Source: Oreohelix idahoensis
Lineage: Eukaryota > Mollusca > Gastropoda > Stylommatophora > Oreohelicidae
Assembly: GCA_024509875.1 (NCBI GenBank)
Contig: JAMPIV010017573.1
Coordinates: forward strand, 34,091-98,090
Reading direction: 5' to 3'
DNA: 64,000 bases
Below are positions 10,079 to 22,120 of this stretch, piece after piece. Below the pieces are notes generated by a model, which made no database searches, was not told the origin of the DNA, and saw nothing but the letters and a program-made list of their open reading frames with translations. The translations under genes and the position numbers were made by a program. Position 1 is the stretch's first letter; every line of letters begins with the position of its first letter.

Positions 10079-11770
10079 ATGGCTTCTAGAAGTTGTAGAA
10101 ATTCGGCTGATCTGTTCTGTTACGTGTGCGGATATTTTACCGATCGTGTTAACCAGAAAAACTTTACACCATTGCTAAAGAAAGCATATGAACTTTATTT
10201 CAATTCGAAAGTTGATGATGCAAATAAATCTTGGAAGCCAAATGCAGTTTGTTCGACTTGTGCAAATACATTGGCAGGTTGGTTACGAAAATCGCCGAAG
10301 CATAAGTTGATGCCTTTTGGAGTGCCAGTAATATGGCGTGAACCGACAAATCACACTACTGATTGTTACTTCTGCTTGACAAATATCTATGGTTTCACTT
10401 TTAAAACTAGAAAGTCTGTGGTTTATCCAAATATTGAATCGGTTTCGAAACCAGTGCCTCGTGATCCAATCATGTGTCCGATCCCAGTTCCACCAGAACA
10501 ATATCCGTTGGACGTGAATGAACCATCAGAAAGTGATAGTTTACCTGCTTTAGAAACTAATTCTGACTCGGATTATATACCGGTGAATGATGGTGTTCAC
10601 TTAATTAACCATTCAGAACTTTCAGATCTAATACGTGATCTCGCTCTCACCAAAGGACAAGCGGAATTACTCGGTTCGCGACTCAAAGAATGGAATCTTT
10701 TAGCGCCCAATACTCCGATATCTAAATTTCGTCATAGACACAGAGAACTTGTTCAATACTTTGAGATGGATGATGACATTTGCTATTGCAAAGATGTAAA
10801 AGGTCTAATGGTGCACCTCGGTCATGAGCACATAGTCAACGAATGGCGACTTTTCATCGACTCTTCCAAGACTAGTCTAAAAGCCGTGTTATTGCATAAT
10901 GGAAATTTATTTTCATCAATTCCAGTCGCCTACTCTGTTCATATGAAAGAAACTTATGACAATATGGCTATACTTTTGGCAAAAATAAAGTACAATGACT
11001 ACCAATGGCGGATTTGTGGAGACCTAAAGGTCATTGCAATTCTCACGGGCATGCAGACTGGGTATACTAAATTTTGTTGCTTCCTATGTGAATGGGACAG
11101 CCGCAACAGACAGGAACATTATGCAAGAAAGGTGTGGCCTATCAGGGATCGTATGCAGCTCGGGCATAAAAATGTAATACACGAGCCATTAGTTAACAAA
11201 GACAGCATCATTTTACCACCGTTACATATAAAGTTGGGGCTCATGAAGAATTTCGTAAAAGCGTTAGATAAAACGAGCAAAGCTTTCACTTATCTTCGAG
11301 AAAAGTTTCCGCAAATTAGCGATGCAAAGATAAAGGAAGGTATCTTTGTAGGACCTCAGATTAGGAAAGTTATTGCAGACAAACAATTCGAGAACTTGTT
11401 ACATGGTAGTGAACTTCGCACATGGATGGCATTCAAATCGATCGTCGATAACTTTCTGGGAAATCACAAATCTGTCGACTATGTGCATATTGTTAAGCAG
11501 TGCATAGATGCATACAGAATTATGGGCTGTAACATGTCCCTCAAAATCCATTTGCTCAATTCGCATCTTGACTTTTTCCCTGACAACCTTGGCGAAGTCA
11601 GCGATGAACATGGAGAACGATTCCATCAAGATATCGCCGTAATGGAGTCACGTTATCAAGGACGGTGGAGTGTGACCATGCTTGCCGATTATTGTTGGAT
11701 GCTTCATCGCGATGTACCACATGCCATTCACCGACGAAAGTCGACTGCAAAGAAATTCAAGCCTACATAA
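10079..11770 (+). CDS. Putative DDE transposase with N-terminal zinc-binding domain
   Basis: 563 intact codons. The N-terminus has a ZAD-like arrangement of cysteine pairs: CYVC at 14-17, VCSTC at 58-61 and DCYFC at 96-99. A possible RNase H-fold core follows: FIDSSKTS (Asp261), ICGDLKVI (Asp315) closely followed by CCFLC (333-337), LHIKLG (~382), and a late acidic motif DEHGERFHQD (509-518, Glu513 as candidate third catalytic residue). I recall similar proteins with the GERFHQD motif as multi-copy uncharacterised proteins in invertebrate genomes. It lies inside matching inverted repeats, which is the main reason to call it a transposase. The catalytic residues are inferred by position only. 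No frameshift or stop is visible, so this copy may be recent. Confidence 0.72.
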   Translation: MASRSCRNSADLFCYVCGYFTDRVNQKNFTPLLKKAYELYFNSKVDDANKSWKPNAVCSTCANTLAGWLRKSPKHKLMPFGVPVIWREPTNHTTDCYFCLTNIYGFTFKTRKSVVYPNIESVSKPVPRDPIMCPIPVPPEQYPLDVNEPSESDSLPALETNSDSDYIPVNDGVHLINHSELSDLIRDLALTKGQAELLGSRLKEWNLLAPNTPISKFRHRHRELVQYFEMDDDICYCKDVKGLMVHLGHEHIVNEWRLFIDSSKTSLKAVLLHNGNLFSSIPVAYSVHMKETYDNMAILLAKIKYNDYQWRICGDLKVIAILTGMQTGYTKFCCFLCEWDSRNRQEHYARKVWPIRDRMQLGHKNVIHEPLVNKDSIILPPLHIKLGLMKNFVKALDKTSKAFTYLREKFPQISDAKIKEGIFVGPQIRKVIADKQFENLLHGSELRTWMAFKSIVDNFLGNHKSVDYVHIVKQCIDAYRIMGCNMSLKIHLLNSHLDFFPDNLGEVSDEHGERFHQDIAVMESRYQGRWSVTMLADYCWMLHRDVPHAIHRRKSTAKKFKPT

Positions 11771-11833
11771 CTGTTATACTTCTTGTACAAATGATGTTGT
11801 AATACTGTATGCGTTGTTAAAAAACTTCAATTG

Positions 11834-11964
11834 CGTATTTCTAGAGATCCCGACGTGATAGAGAAAAACGGTTTGCAGATTTAAAAACAGCGCATTAAAA
11901 TTGACCAGAAAAACATAGAAATGTTAGAGAAAGAAAAAAAAAGTTTTTTTTTTGTTAGTCAGTG
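11834..11964 (-). repeat. Right terminal inverted repeat of the CACTG transposon
   Basis: The reverse complement begins CACTGACTAACAAAAAAAAA and contains TGGTCAATTTTAATGCGCTG and TCTCTATCACGTCGGGATCT, mirroring the left end. A poly-T/poly-A expansion near the tip makes it ~10 bp longer. Confidence 0.8.
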
Positions 11965-11967
11965 TAA

Positions 11968-12358
<391 letters not shown>

Positions 12359-12536
12359 ATAAAAACGTTCCACCCATATTTATTTCAGCAATTTGAAACT
12401 CACTTTAGTGAAAAACATTGTCCATCAGTCAACGGGTTTATCTTTTGCGTTGTTTAACCAACTGTTTATTTCCTGTTATTGGCTGGTCTTAGTCAAGTTG
12501 AATGTACAGTATTCCTTCCGGAAAAATCTCAGATCT

Positions 12537-12650
12537 AAGGGTCTTTTATATTTGGTCATGCGCCCTAATATAACCGACTGGGTTGAACGGGACGCGCCTC
12601 GCTAACACGAGGCAAAACTTTAAAAAAAAAAAATTAAATTAAAAAAAAAA
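12537..12650 (+). mobile_element. Short SINE, copy 2
   Basis: Matches the SINE at 7551-7670: AGGGTCTTTTATATTTGG, CCCTAATATAACCGACTGGG, and the hairpin GCCTCG-CTAACA-CGAGGC, ending in A-rich sequence. The target duplication is not clear. The flanking interval to 13600 holds no gene I can recognise. Confidence 0.75.
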
Positions 12651-13600
12651 TTCCTTTCGGAGTCTCTTGCGAAAAGTGACCACGAGAAACTAATAAGACA
12701 CGTTTTAGAATGAAATTGTTAGTACGCTTTTCGAGATAGTTTCAGTAATGAAGTGGGCAAATAAATGTTTGTTTAAGAAAGAGATTTCTATTTTGATCTC
12801 TCAACGTGTGCGCTTATATGCAGAAATATTAACTCTGCGACATCGACTTCAAGCTTGGACTTAAACCAACTAACAAGGAAAAGTTTCCACTTGGTAAATT
12901 TTAATTGTATTTTGAAGTGCAAGGGAGATAAGAATAAAAAGGTAGGAAAGTAACGTATGTGGTAGTTGAAAGAATGAGTGTGAACGATTCTTGTGGTATT
13001 TTGAATAAACTGGCGGGATAATGCGCCGAGTCAGAATATACGAGCCGAGGGATATTGTGAATTTCTCATTGAATAATGATTGACATGTAATAATCTGGCG
13101 AAAGGTGAATTGCGTAGAGAATGAGCTGAATAATGTCAGGTAACTGACTAGGGCCTGTTGAATGTAGCCCACAAACATTCAGTTAAAACATTAACATGCA
13201 TGTCAAAGGGTGCGACTACCTAGGGCTGGGTGTGGGGCTGGCTGCCTTATTGTGCAGAAACTTAAGCCACAAAAATTCCAGTCGTTGAACTCACATAATT
13301 CAACTTAGTTCCTCATGAATGGAAGATAACCCTCAATCAAGATTGGCATTGATGCCGTAAGTGTACCCAAAATTGGGTAGGTAATATAAGTGCTGTCTAG
13401 TTAATACAACAAAACCCATGACTGAGTCAAAATGGCCCACCGTATAATGATTATATAATGTTTATATAATTGCAAAGCAGACTTGCAAAATAAACGTTTT
13501 CGCATATACTTCAAATGGCGAAGCAGACTGGAAGGTTGCCCAAATAAGATCCCTTGAGTAGTAACTTTTTAAACTTGCCAGACATGAAAAGTCATGCAAA

Positions 13601-13735
13601 ATAGTACTAGAGCATCAAGGTAAAAATAGTACTAGAGCATCAAGGTTAGTAGTACACAATAGTACTAGAGCATCAAGGTTAGTAGTACACAATAGTACTA
13701 GAGCATCAAGGTTAGTAGTACACAATGAAACATCA
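13601..13735 (+). repeat. 33-bp tandem repeat, about four copies
   Basis: Unit TAGTACTAGAGCATCAAGG plus TTAGTAGTACACAA, with the first copy shortened. From 13736 to 14850 I see no gene; short frames at 13914-14211 and 14435-14686 have no recognisable motif. Confidence 0.85.
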
Positions 13736-14854
13736 GTTAATTATTTAAAGTAATGGTCTTCATTCTTTTCGTTGCTTCATGCGCCATTAAATGTGGGCTT
13801 GGAAAAACGTACGCCCTCAAGAAATCTTTGTGCCCTATTTGACCCATTTTATTTACGTATAAGGAAGGTAAACCCGAGGCAAATACTCTTAATGGAAAGA
13901 TAAGTCTCTAAAAATGTGTCCAAATGAGAACACACGAGAACAAGACGGCCCAAATGCCGCTTTTCATTATCGGTTGCCGGACCATACTAGTGTGCATGGT
14001 ATGTGTGTCTGTCATGTGCAAACGCCCGAAAGCATACGCAGCAGTATTTCGGGAAAAAATACGGAAACGGCGGGCATTTCACTATGCTTTGAGTGAACAT
14101 TATCTTGAACATCCATTAGAATCATACCACACAGAGGCCAACAATATATTTTATTTGGATTTCTCAGATCTCTTTGCAAGCAACTCGTCAATAAATGACG
14201 GAGAAGTTTAAAATTTAGTGTCATAGTAAAAGAGCTATCCAATACATTTTCAATGCCTTCTTTTAACTTCAACATTTTGTTCAAACTGAAGACGGAGAAC
14301 AGAATAAAACAAATCACAGGCAGTAACTAAGGTCAACGAGTTGTCATTCCACGCATCAATATAGAACCAAGAAGTGCTAGCCTTACTTTCATCTTGATAC
14401 GTTGCCAGTTTCCTGTGAGTTAAAAGTAAACTAAATGTGTAAGTCCATGAGTTTCACGGTATTCATTACTTCATATTTATACATTTTTCTCAACAACAAC
14501 AAAACTAATTTATTTGAGCCATGCACCTCTATGCTCAATTTCTATCGCATGCACTCTTCAATGCACTCCAGCAATACCATGAACTCTGTCAACAAAAACA
14601 AAAAACTTGCCCCTTGGGGTGCATCATGCACACTGGTTGACTCCCATTCCTTTAACGCATTTAAAACTGATGTCATCTGCTTATGAAGTGATCCTACCGT
14701 ATCAATTATGAATGAAACAAATTATCACGTGGCAAGTTGTGTGTTTTCACATTTCTTATCAACACACAATAACTCCCTTTATATTCGTTCATTTTTAATG
14801 ACCAGCAACCCGGGCAAGTAAAAATTGATGCCGTATAAACAACAGTTGTAGGAG

Positions 14855-15015
14855 CTTGCATATGTTTGGTGATGGCTTCCTAGGGACAAGTCTGCAATGT
14901 TGAATCCATACTCCGTAAGAAACGCATGAATTAGGGCAAGCTATCTAAGAACAACTATAGTGCCTGTTCCATGCTCCGTTAGGAGCGCTGAGTAGGCAGA
15001 AGAAGAAGGCGATTA
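14855..15015 (+). repeat. Interspersed repeat C with GAA-rich tail, copy 1
   Basis: Shares blocks GGCTTCCT, CTGCAATGTT, CCATACTCCG, CTAAGAACA and CCGTTAGGAGCGC, ending AGAAGAAGAAG, with the minus strand of 56155-56300. A short retroposed unit with a simple-repeat tail is the likeliest explanation. The family was not identified. Confidence 0.6.
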
Positions 15016-15019
15016 TCCA

Positions 15020-15115
15020 TTCATTACTCTTTTGCTCCCTGTTAAGCATAGACGTTCAACTAAACTATGCCAAGACTTCCTGTCTTGTGCCATCCGTTCA
15101 CGAGGTTGCATATCT
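15020..15115 (-). repeat. LINE 3'-end relic (MAQDRKSW motif)
   Basis: The minus strand reads RERMAQDRKSWHSLVERLC and then a tail rich in ATGGAT. It is the same C-terminal signature as the relics at 8160, 16234 and 29110. Confidence 0.5.
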
Positions 15116-15228
15116 TCTTTACCTATTATGTCTGTCTCTAAATACTGTCTCCATTTTTAAAATTACGGTCACCTTATATTACTCGTACGAATGTCTTCTT
15201 CTTCTTCTTGCGATCGCATCTTTGATGA

Positions 15229-15567
15229 TTACACCGTCAGACGAGTTCTCATGATGAATTCGACTGTTGTTTGAAGTTCCTCTTTAGCTCTATATAGCTT
15301 TGAGTTTAGTGTTGAGTCATTGGGCCAGTATATCTTTCTTAACTGGTCATACAGAGGACAATCCTGTAGAACATGCTCAGCAGTTTGTTCGTTTAATCCA
15401 CATGTGCACAGTGGTGAAGCAGACAATCGTAGCTTGTGCATGTGTTTATTCAGTTTGTTATGCCCTGTCCTGAGGCGAAAAATAGTTATCTGTCCCTGCC
15501 GGTCGAGAGTGTGATAGTCGTCTTTGGGTTGGTTCTGTTCTCTTCTGATAGTCTGTACGAATGTCAA
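15229..15567 (-). pseudogene. Jockey-like LINE ORF2 C-terminus
   Basis: 112 codons: ITIFRLRTGHNKLNKHMHKL, then a CxC...H...C cluster (CTCGLNEQTAEHVLQDCP), the typical region following RNase H in Jockey-group LINEs. The frame ends naturally at 15229. The RT and RNase H parts are missing upstream, as expected for a 5'-truncated copy. Related ends lie at 54765-55026 and 58783-59095, of a different subfamily. Confidence 0.75.
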
Positions 15568-15990
15568 ATGGCAGAGTTGTTAGAGTTTCTCGAGGCCAAG
15601 TTACTGGGTTCGAAGCCTGTCAGTGTCACGCGCCAGTTTCATCCTCATCATCACTTTCCTTGTCGTTCCTTATGGAGCATGGAGCTACCACTGGAGCTGA
15701 TCGCCTTACAAGAACCCTGGCACCAAACATTACATGCTCTCCTACCTGTTTTCCCTAACAATTTATTTTACATTATGAGGTTGACACTCTACCTAGCTAT
15801 ATATGGGTACCTAACTCTGCTTCTGAGTTATGGAAGAGAAAGGCAGCGAGGAAAAAAAAACCAGTAATCACCCCGCCCCCTTTTCCCCTTCCCCTCATAA
15901 GGTTGAGATCTAGGACAGTAAAGTATGTAACATTTTACAACCACCTCCCCTTCCCACCGGAAGTAAGTGCTATGGGACGGCCTTTAGCTC
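15565..15990 (+). mobile_element. tRNA-type SINE relic, interrupted
   Basis: A head with ACTGGGTTCGAAGCCTG (B-box-like GGTTCGA) at 15603-15620 and a body with ATGGGTACCTAAC...GAGAAAGGCAGCGAGG and CACCCCGCCCCC from 15790. The copy at 26935-27145 shows the same blocks without the intervening ~150 bp. Both contain variants of GTAAATGGGTACC, as in conserved SINE central domains; a shorter match (AGCTGTAAATGGGT) is at 17520-17535. Confidence 0.45.
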
Positions 15991-16233
15991 TTTTATTATT
16001 TCTCTTACCCTAGGGCAATTGTACTCCACGCGGTGCCCGCTAGCACCATGATGCCCACCATGGCTTATTTGCGCATGAAGGAATAAATATACAATTTAGC
16101 TTGCTTCTTCAGAAATTATAGGTTACCTTCTACTAAACTACTAAAGTATTTGGAGGTTAGTGATCTCAATAAATTTACAAAAATATTGCCAATAGACACA
16201 GGAAGTGATAATACATCCAATACATCCATTCAT

Positions 16234-16405
16234 TCATTCATAACCATACTCTGCCCAAGGATCACAGGCCTTCAACACATGCCAAGTAATATTGTCTTGT
16301 GCCATCATCTCAAGTTCGTTCCACGTTCTCCTCGTCATTTTTACCTCTGTTTCCAGCTCTCTTCTCCATGCGCTTCTTGGTCTACCTCTGCCTCTTGTCA
16401 CGAGT
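16234..16405 (-). pseudogene. LINE ORF2 C-terminal relic
   Basis: The minus frame reads RGRGRPRSAWRRELETEVK and RTWNELEMMAQDNITW, a clear version of the RPxxxWRR...MAQDR motif that ends ORF2 in some invertebrate LINEs. An (ATGA)n-like tail follows at 16225-16240. Upstream sequence joins LTR-like repeat B. Confidence 0.65.
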
Positions 16406-16429
16406 GGGTTATGTAAGAGTCTGTCTGAC

Positions 16430-16735
16430 GAGAACCAAGTCTGTGTGATGTCAGAGACAAGACACAATCTGAGACGATAGACGAGAAATGGTTTTGACAG
16501 TGGATAGTGTGACTTATAGTTACCGAGGGTGAGAACCTATACTGACTCTCCCCTCTCCACTCAGTGACCTTTTATTCAACTACTGCCACACTGCCTCTTG
16601 CTCTACATAGGAGATAAGGTTGTATTACACTACAGTGTATGCACATACCACAGTATGAGTATAAGTTAAAGAGTACAGGTACAGATAGGAAAGGAAATCT
16701 GATCCGTAAAAAAAGAAATTATATATATATTTTAT
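16430..16735 (-). repeat. LTR-like repeat B, copy 2
   Basis: Inverted, diverged match to 6960-7275: AATAAA, CGGATCAG, CTGTACCTGTACTCTTTAACT and GGGAGAGTCAGTATAGGTTCTCACCC on the minus strand. It probably continues toward 17000. No internal genes lie alongside. Confidence 0.4.
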
Positions 16736-17323
16736 TAACAACAGAAAAACTCTGGTAAAATAAGCATTAAATCAATCACTACAACAAAAACTTCAGTAAT
16801 ATGCAGGTATCAAATGTACGAGACAATCAAACCAAAGGTTAGTAAAAAAAATGTAGGGAACACTCCCGGAAAAAAAACCATAGGTTTCACGCTCACACAA
16901 TTTTGGGGTGGATATTTAAAATTAATAATCCTTTGCTGGAAAAACCTGAAATAAAGAACTGTACCTACACAACCACAATCCCACTGACTTGTCCCTGTGA
17001 ACAACACTGCTAATCACTTCACTCGATGCTTATGTACACAGGTTCTTAAACAAGTGCACTCTACCCCAAAATCCTTCTTCGTTGGCACGCTTGCGTTGGT
17101 GCTTAACTGGGATCACGGTCAGCCGATGGAGAAATGTTGACCCTATCTTCTCCACGGTAATTGCTGATTTAATCCGTGATGTGACTGCACTCGGCTGTAA
17201 ATCCAGGAATCAGGGGTTGCGATGGCAGCACTCAAGATAAAACAAATGATGAGGAAATAATCCACCTTTTGTGTAATGGCTCACTACTACTGTAGCGGTC
17301 CTCGCTGATAAATGACGACATAG

Positions 17324-17420
17324 CTTGTTAAAGAGAACTAGTGCAAACGGAGCATGAGCGCTCCTCTTATTAGCTTGGTAAAGACAACTGGTGCAAACGG
17401 AGCATGAGCGCTCCTCTTAA
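17324..17420 (+). repeat. Two-copy tandem duplication (~57 bp)
   Basis: Units contain GTGCAAACGGAGCATGAGCG and CTCCTCTTA with small differences. The surrounding 16740-18390 has no gene that I recognise; the frame at 17835-18068 lacks known motifs. Confidence 0.7.
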
Positions 17421-18393
17421 TAGGTGTTAGGCGAAGTATTTGTACTCCAAGCAAAGGACACTCATCAATGTGCCCGTAATAGGGTGATGAACTAGGCACG
17501 CATGTAGTTACGTGCAACCCAGCTGTAAATGGGTCGATGAATTTTGCGACCCTTCCTCCAGGAAGGTAATCAGGTCTCAGGCTTCAGCGCAGGGCCTGAA
17601 CTAACCGGGGTTAGCTGTAAAGAAAACACAAACAACTCATATAACATGGTGCTAAATATAACATAAACATTACAGCACGTCACAACAATAAACAAGTCTT
17701 AACTAGATACAGGAAAAGCATACACGCATCCCCTTCTATTAATCTGATCAAGGCTGAACTGCGCTGCAGTTTTCTTACTTTCCCCCGCTCACCGTCCGAT
17801 CAACCATAAGTGCAGGGCCGGCTTACGGTAAGTTTTGCATAACACTACACAGCCCAGGTACCTGCGTCTAATGCAGGAATGGTTTCAGGCATGTTTACAA
17901 ACTGCCCTCCACTCTCCCTCTTGGCGAGACGTGACCTTAAAATCAGTCAGGTCGGCTAACCCAACTGCCTCTACACAATTCGCCGACCAGTCTGAACTGG
18001 TAATAGGGGCGTTCGACACATTTAAACAATACACACAACATATGCCGACAAATAGAAGTATGCGCTAGTTAAGTATACACAATGCATTTAAGATACCCAT
18101 TAATACCCAAGTACGCACTTAAATGCAAATTCGAGGAAGTTGAGGGGAACTGCTGTAAGACGTGGAGTACCATGGATGGTTCACGAGAAGCAATAGTGGT
18201 AGAACCTCGATTCCTTCAGGGAAGTACCTAGGTTTAATTTTTATATTTATTTAGGTTCTTATGTGTCCTATCTAGCCTTCACTTTCTTTCCTTTCCCTGA
18301 CGAAGGCCTTGTGGTCGTAACGTTGGCTATTTTTGTTGTCTTTTGTCTTCGTAAGACGAATTTCCTTTTTTCGATTTTTTTTTCACACCCATC

Positions 18394-19361
18394 TGTAGAA
18401 TCTCTTAAATGTAGGAAATCTTCGATTGTTGCGGGAATGTTGGAATATATATAGATCTGTTGGTGTTCTTGATTGGTACCACTGGCAAGGGCGATGCCAG
18501 AAAATGTTCAACGCAAAATATATATATATAGTGGGCCGTGTAACTCTATGGCCAACGAAGATAATGTCAACACGGTACAGTGACGACTGGCACGTCAATT
18601 AGATTGGAGCCAAGTATTAAAGTTGAAGACATAATTTATTGTGCACTGACATGTACATTGACATCACAAAGTCAGACGACGTAGCATCATTATAATGGCA
18701 TGGCATAAACGTTAGGTATTCTGATCAATCATGTAGAAGTAGGCATCAACATCAACAGTATAGGTTATAGCATCGGGGCATCACAATTCATTGCATTTCA
18801 ATCATGAACTTGATTGAAATCTTATAACGGCCGACCTCTCAAGGACGGCGCTGAACTTCACGGCCAATAATTCTATCATGCCTTTCAATACGGAGCTTGC
18901 CTACAACGCCAAGGGTTTTATTGAATAACCCTCAAATATGCACGAAGAATAATCCTGATAATATTCGGTCAGGATTCTGGATCCCACTAACAACACAACA
19001 TGGCATATGTGTTGAAATACAGCCAGATTATAATAAAAATGACGAAATTAGCATATTAAGAATATGCAACGAGCCCTGCACTGGCTCACATGGATACTCC
19101 CTACCAGGAGGTTTATAATCTCTACATGACTGCTTCCCTCAATCCGGCAAGACTTACAAATCGGCTCCGTCCAGAGACAACCGTCTCAGGCCATAGGCAT
19201 TAGGCATCCCCCTTTCATAACGTCCATCTTATTCTCCTCCGAGCGCACCCGTTGCGCTTCTGTATTCAACCTCGTGTCAAATCGCGCGTAACTAATTAAT
19301 AATATATATATTCTTAGCTGTGCTAAACATTTAAAATTACGCGCGCAAAAAGAACGCAACA
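18394..19361 (-). repeat. 3' LTR of the RRM element
   Basis: 968 bp, TGTTGCGTTC...TCTACA on the minus strand. It differs from the other LTR by a TA-repeat length change and a few substitutions, pointing to recent insertion. A 73-codon frame inside (18897-19118) is repeated in the other LTR and has no sign of coding. Confidence 0.9.
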
Positions 19362-19382
19362 GATACCTTCCCTCCATGAGAC
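19362..19382 (-). promoter_or_regulatory. Polypurine tract of the RRM element
   Basis: The minus strand reads ATGGAGGGAAGGTATC directly before the LTR's TGTTGCG. Its position and purine richness fit the plus-strand primer site. The Gmr1-like element has GGGAGGAGGTGGTGATA at the same place. Confidence 0.6.
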
Positions 19383-21404
19383 AAAAAAAAGCGAAGCTTT
19401 TTTTTTGATTTAACTTATACCCACGACATCGATCAAGTTCATTTTCACAATTAATGTAATAGCATTTAAATGTGAAGGTATGTGTGAATAATAATATGTG
19501 AGGTAAAGTTTGGAAAAAAAGAAAATAAGATTCCAAATTCAAAACTCAAACAAAAGAAATGATACATAATGTATCAAAATGGTACAAAACAACAAGTTAA
19601 GAAGTCGCAAATGAAATGAGATACTGAAATAAAGTAAAGAAGAATGGAAAGAAATGGTGATAAATGGAGACAGTAATCAAATAGGATGATAAAAGATAAA
19701 ATCTCAATCAGTGAACGCAATTAAATTAAGTAGTGTATGTATGCGAATATCTGTAAGAGGAAGAAATCATTAAATAAAATCAATGCGAAACACAACATAC
19801 TCGAAGAAAATAACACAATCCAAAGGATGTGTAGGCAAGATTAGCCACACAGCAAGTACGCTACAATGGTCACATGAATTATGTCTATGTGCCAAAAATT
19901 ATTAAGCGCGGATGATGCGCGGTTATAAAATAATTAGGGTGTTATGGAATAGCGTATTTCGAGTACTGAAATAATTAAGTTAATATGAATGTCATAGATG
20001 TCACCTAAAGTTATGGAAATTTAAAATGTTACCAAGTAATCTGTAATGAAATTAACTTAAATTAATTAAAATGTCCAGAAATCATCACGTAAGCAATGAA
20101 GATTGTCTTCAGCTTGTATCGAAGGGAATTAAAATCATGAAAATCTATGAAAGTTAAATGTCCTGCAATCATTTATGTATCAAATAAGTTCGATTTATGT
20201 CAATTTATGTTTCCAGTGGAATAGAAGTAAACTTACACCACAGTTAGTTTTGCACCAACACAATTACTCCTAGTTATTTGAATTGGAAAAGCACCAAAAT
20301 AATGTATTAAGAAATGGTGCGAAGAATGTAATGATATATTCAAAGGTTAGGTTATTAACGGAAAACCCATAGTAGTACGTGTCGGCATAGTTCGTAAGCA
20401 ATCATTCATAGTGCTGACTTGGTCACGTAGTGGCGTCACAACTTGAGGGGAGCAGAGGCTCGGTAGAGTCAAGGTGGTTTCGAGAGAAAAAAATCATCCA
20501 TTGAGGTGTCAGTATTGCGGATGGCTTGAGTAGCGAAAACCAAATTACAGACGATGATAGAGACTCGTGCAAGAATGAAATTCGTGAGGTATGCACACGT
20601 AAGTCCAATAATCGTCCGCAGTAGTGACGAAATGACCCAAAAAAGTTTCAGCAGTAAGCGTAACGATCAAATAAGGGTTAACAATGTGATGTTTATCATA
20701 GCCTTAAGTCGTGTAGTTTCAATCCATTGACGATAAAAGTTATGCACATGCACAACTCCGAGTCCCATCATAAATACGTTCCTGTGAATAAAGAAACGAA
20801 ACGTTCTTTTTGGTAAAAGTATGATATTTTTAACGCAAGAATTTCAATAAATCTTACCGCATGTGGTCTGGTACTTCCTTGACCACTGTTCCATGACCGT
20901 TGATCCTTTCTTTAGGAGACACGAAAAGGTAGTAGTGACAGCAGTCAAAACAGTAATGAATGTATTACCGATATAGGAAGAACAAAAATACCAGCGTGAA
21001 ATAGAAGTCGCGCTGTGAATAATGTGCTGCAGAAAAAAATTGGTCCAAGATAAAACAAGAGCAAACATGAGTGTACGCAATGATGTAAAGAGTAGACATA
21101 AATATAAAAAATGATATCGAAGCCAATAGGAAAAATAAAAAGTGTGTAATGACAACTGGATATCACAGACATCGCGTATTACAAAGACACGACTGAGTTA
21201 ACCGGCCCATTAAATAAAAAAAAGTAAATATAGATACTACAAGTGAAGAAATGCGAAACAGCCAAGACATAATAAAACTAAAGAACTGTCAATATGCAAG
21301 AGGAAATCAAGTAAACAGGAAGGATTAGCAATTAGCAATAACGGAAGAGACAAGTTCCAAAAATATACCAGAAAGAAAGAAGAAGCACGCACACAAAACA
21401 ACTA

Positions 21405-22120
21405 TTAAGTGCGTGGTGCAGAATTGTGCACAAGTTGTACATCTAGAAGATGGTGTGCAAAAATCGAACCATGTTTGAAATGCACAGCTCTGTGAGCGTC
21501 ATGAAAGTTTTCAAAACGAACAAAAGCTAGCTGATTAAAAGAGTTTTGTAGTTCGAACATGCGAACAAATTTAACATTACCGACTCTCTGAAAAAATTTT
21601 CGGAGTGCATACCAAGTGGTATGAGACGGAATGTTGCGCACCAGAACAGTGCGATTCAATGTAATATGATCTCGGCCAGATCGCAACTGAGCCCGAGTAT
21701 CATTTAAATTATTATGTTTAGCGCGTAGTGAGCGCGAAGAGGAATTTGTACGGACATGTAGATTCTTGCATGTCGTAATAGTTGGAAAATCACGGTTGTA
21801 CTTGCGATTATCATGATGAATATTAATATCATCAACGCGCCGAATAATGTCACGACTCTTACAAGTGAATTTTGTGTCACCTTTGACAACATCATTCACA
21901 CTATTGGGAGTATAAGTCCCCTGAGCATGCTGTATATAACGATTCTCATCGAAATAAATAGAACCAGTGTGAACGATATCGGTCACACTATCATCAAATG
22001 GAACAAACTTGTCTGTCCCTGTACGTCTCAGATTCCGCAAGTTTGGAATGTTCTTAACAAACTTTTTAGGCTTCTCATGAAATGAAGTGACTTGATTTTG
22101 TTGATTATGGGAAACAATTT
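21405..22120 (-). CDS. RRM-domain protein of the non-autonomous LTR element
   Basis: The ATG-initiated frame is 22040-21405 (211 codons); the same frame stays open upstream to about 22120 with plausible sequence, so the true N-terminus may be longer or fused to the preceding frame. Residues ~130-205 form an RNA-recognition motif: RNP2-like VLVRNIP, a helix (WYALRKFFQRVG), RNP1-like LAFVRFEN, then a second helix (DAHRAVHFKHG) and the last strand (LLDVQLVHN). The N-terminal 120 residues are basic and low in structure. RRMs bind single-stranded RNA, so this could take the nucleocapsid role normally played by zinc knuckles. No protease or RT motif is present. Confidence 0.72.

Larger units (their letters stand above)
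9782..11964 (+). mobile_element. TIR DNA transposon (2183 bp), CACTG ends, candidate CMC/EnSpm-like
   Basis: The two ends are inverted repeats of ~120-130 bp, imperfect outside and strong inside; the shared core is CCGTTT-TCTCTATCACGTCGGG. The outermost bases read CACTGAC on both ends, flanked by TAA on both sides (9779-9781 and 11965-11967), which fits a 3-bp duplication. One intact gene (10079-11770) fills the interior. CACTG ends with a 3-bp duplication and a CxxC after a putative second catalytic Asp resemble the CACTA/EnSpm group. The gene's ends and duplication are seen; the superfamily is inferred. Confidence 0.78.

Noticed and set aside
13601..13735. CRISPR-like array
   Set aside because: Units are contiguous tandem repeats without unique spacers, and the DNA is eukaryotic.
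18270..18330. GACGAAGGCC...GTAACGTTGG motif resembling the 3' region of some Penelope-like elements
   Set aside because: No RT or GIY-YIG frame nearby; a short motif alone is not enough.
18897..19118. 73-codon frame repeated exactly at 24888-25109
   Set aside because: Lies inside the two LTRs of the RRM element; the identity reflects LTR identity, not gene duplication. It is also on the opposite strand to the element.
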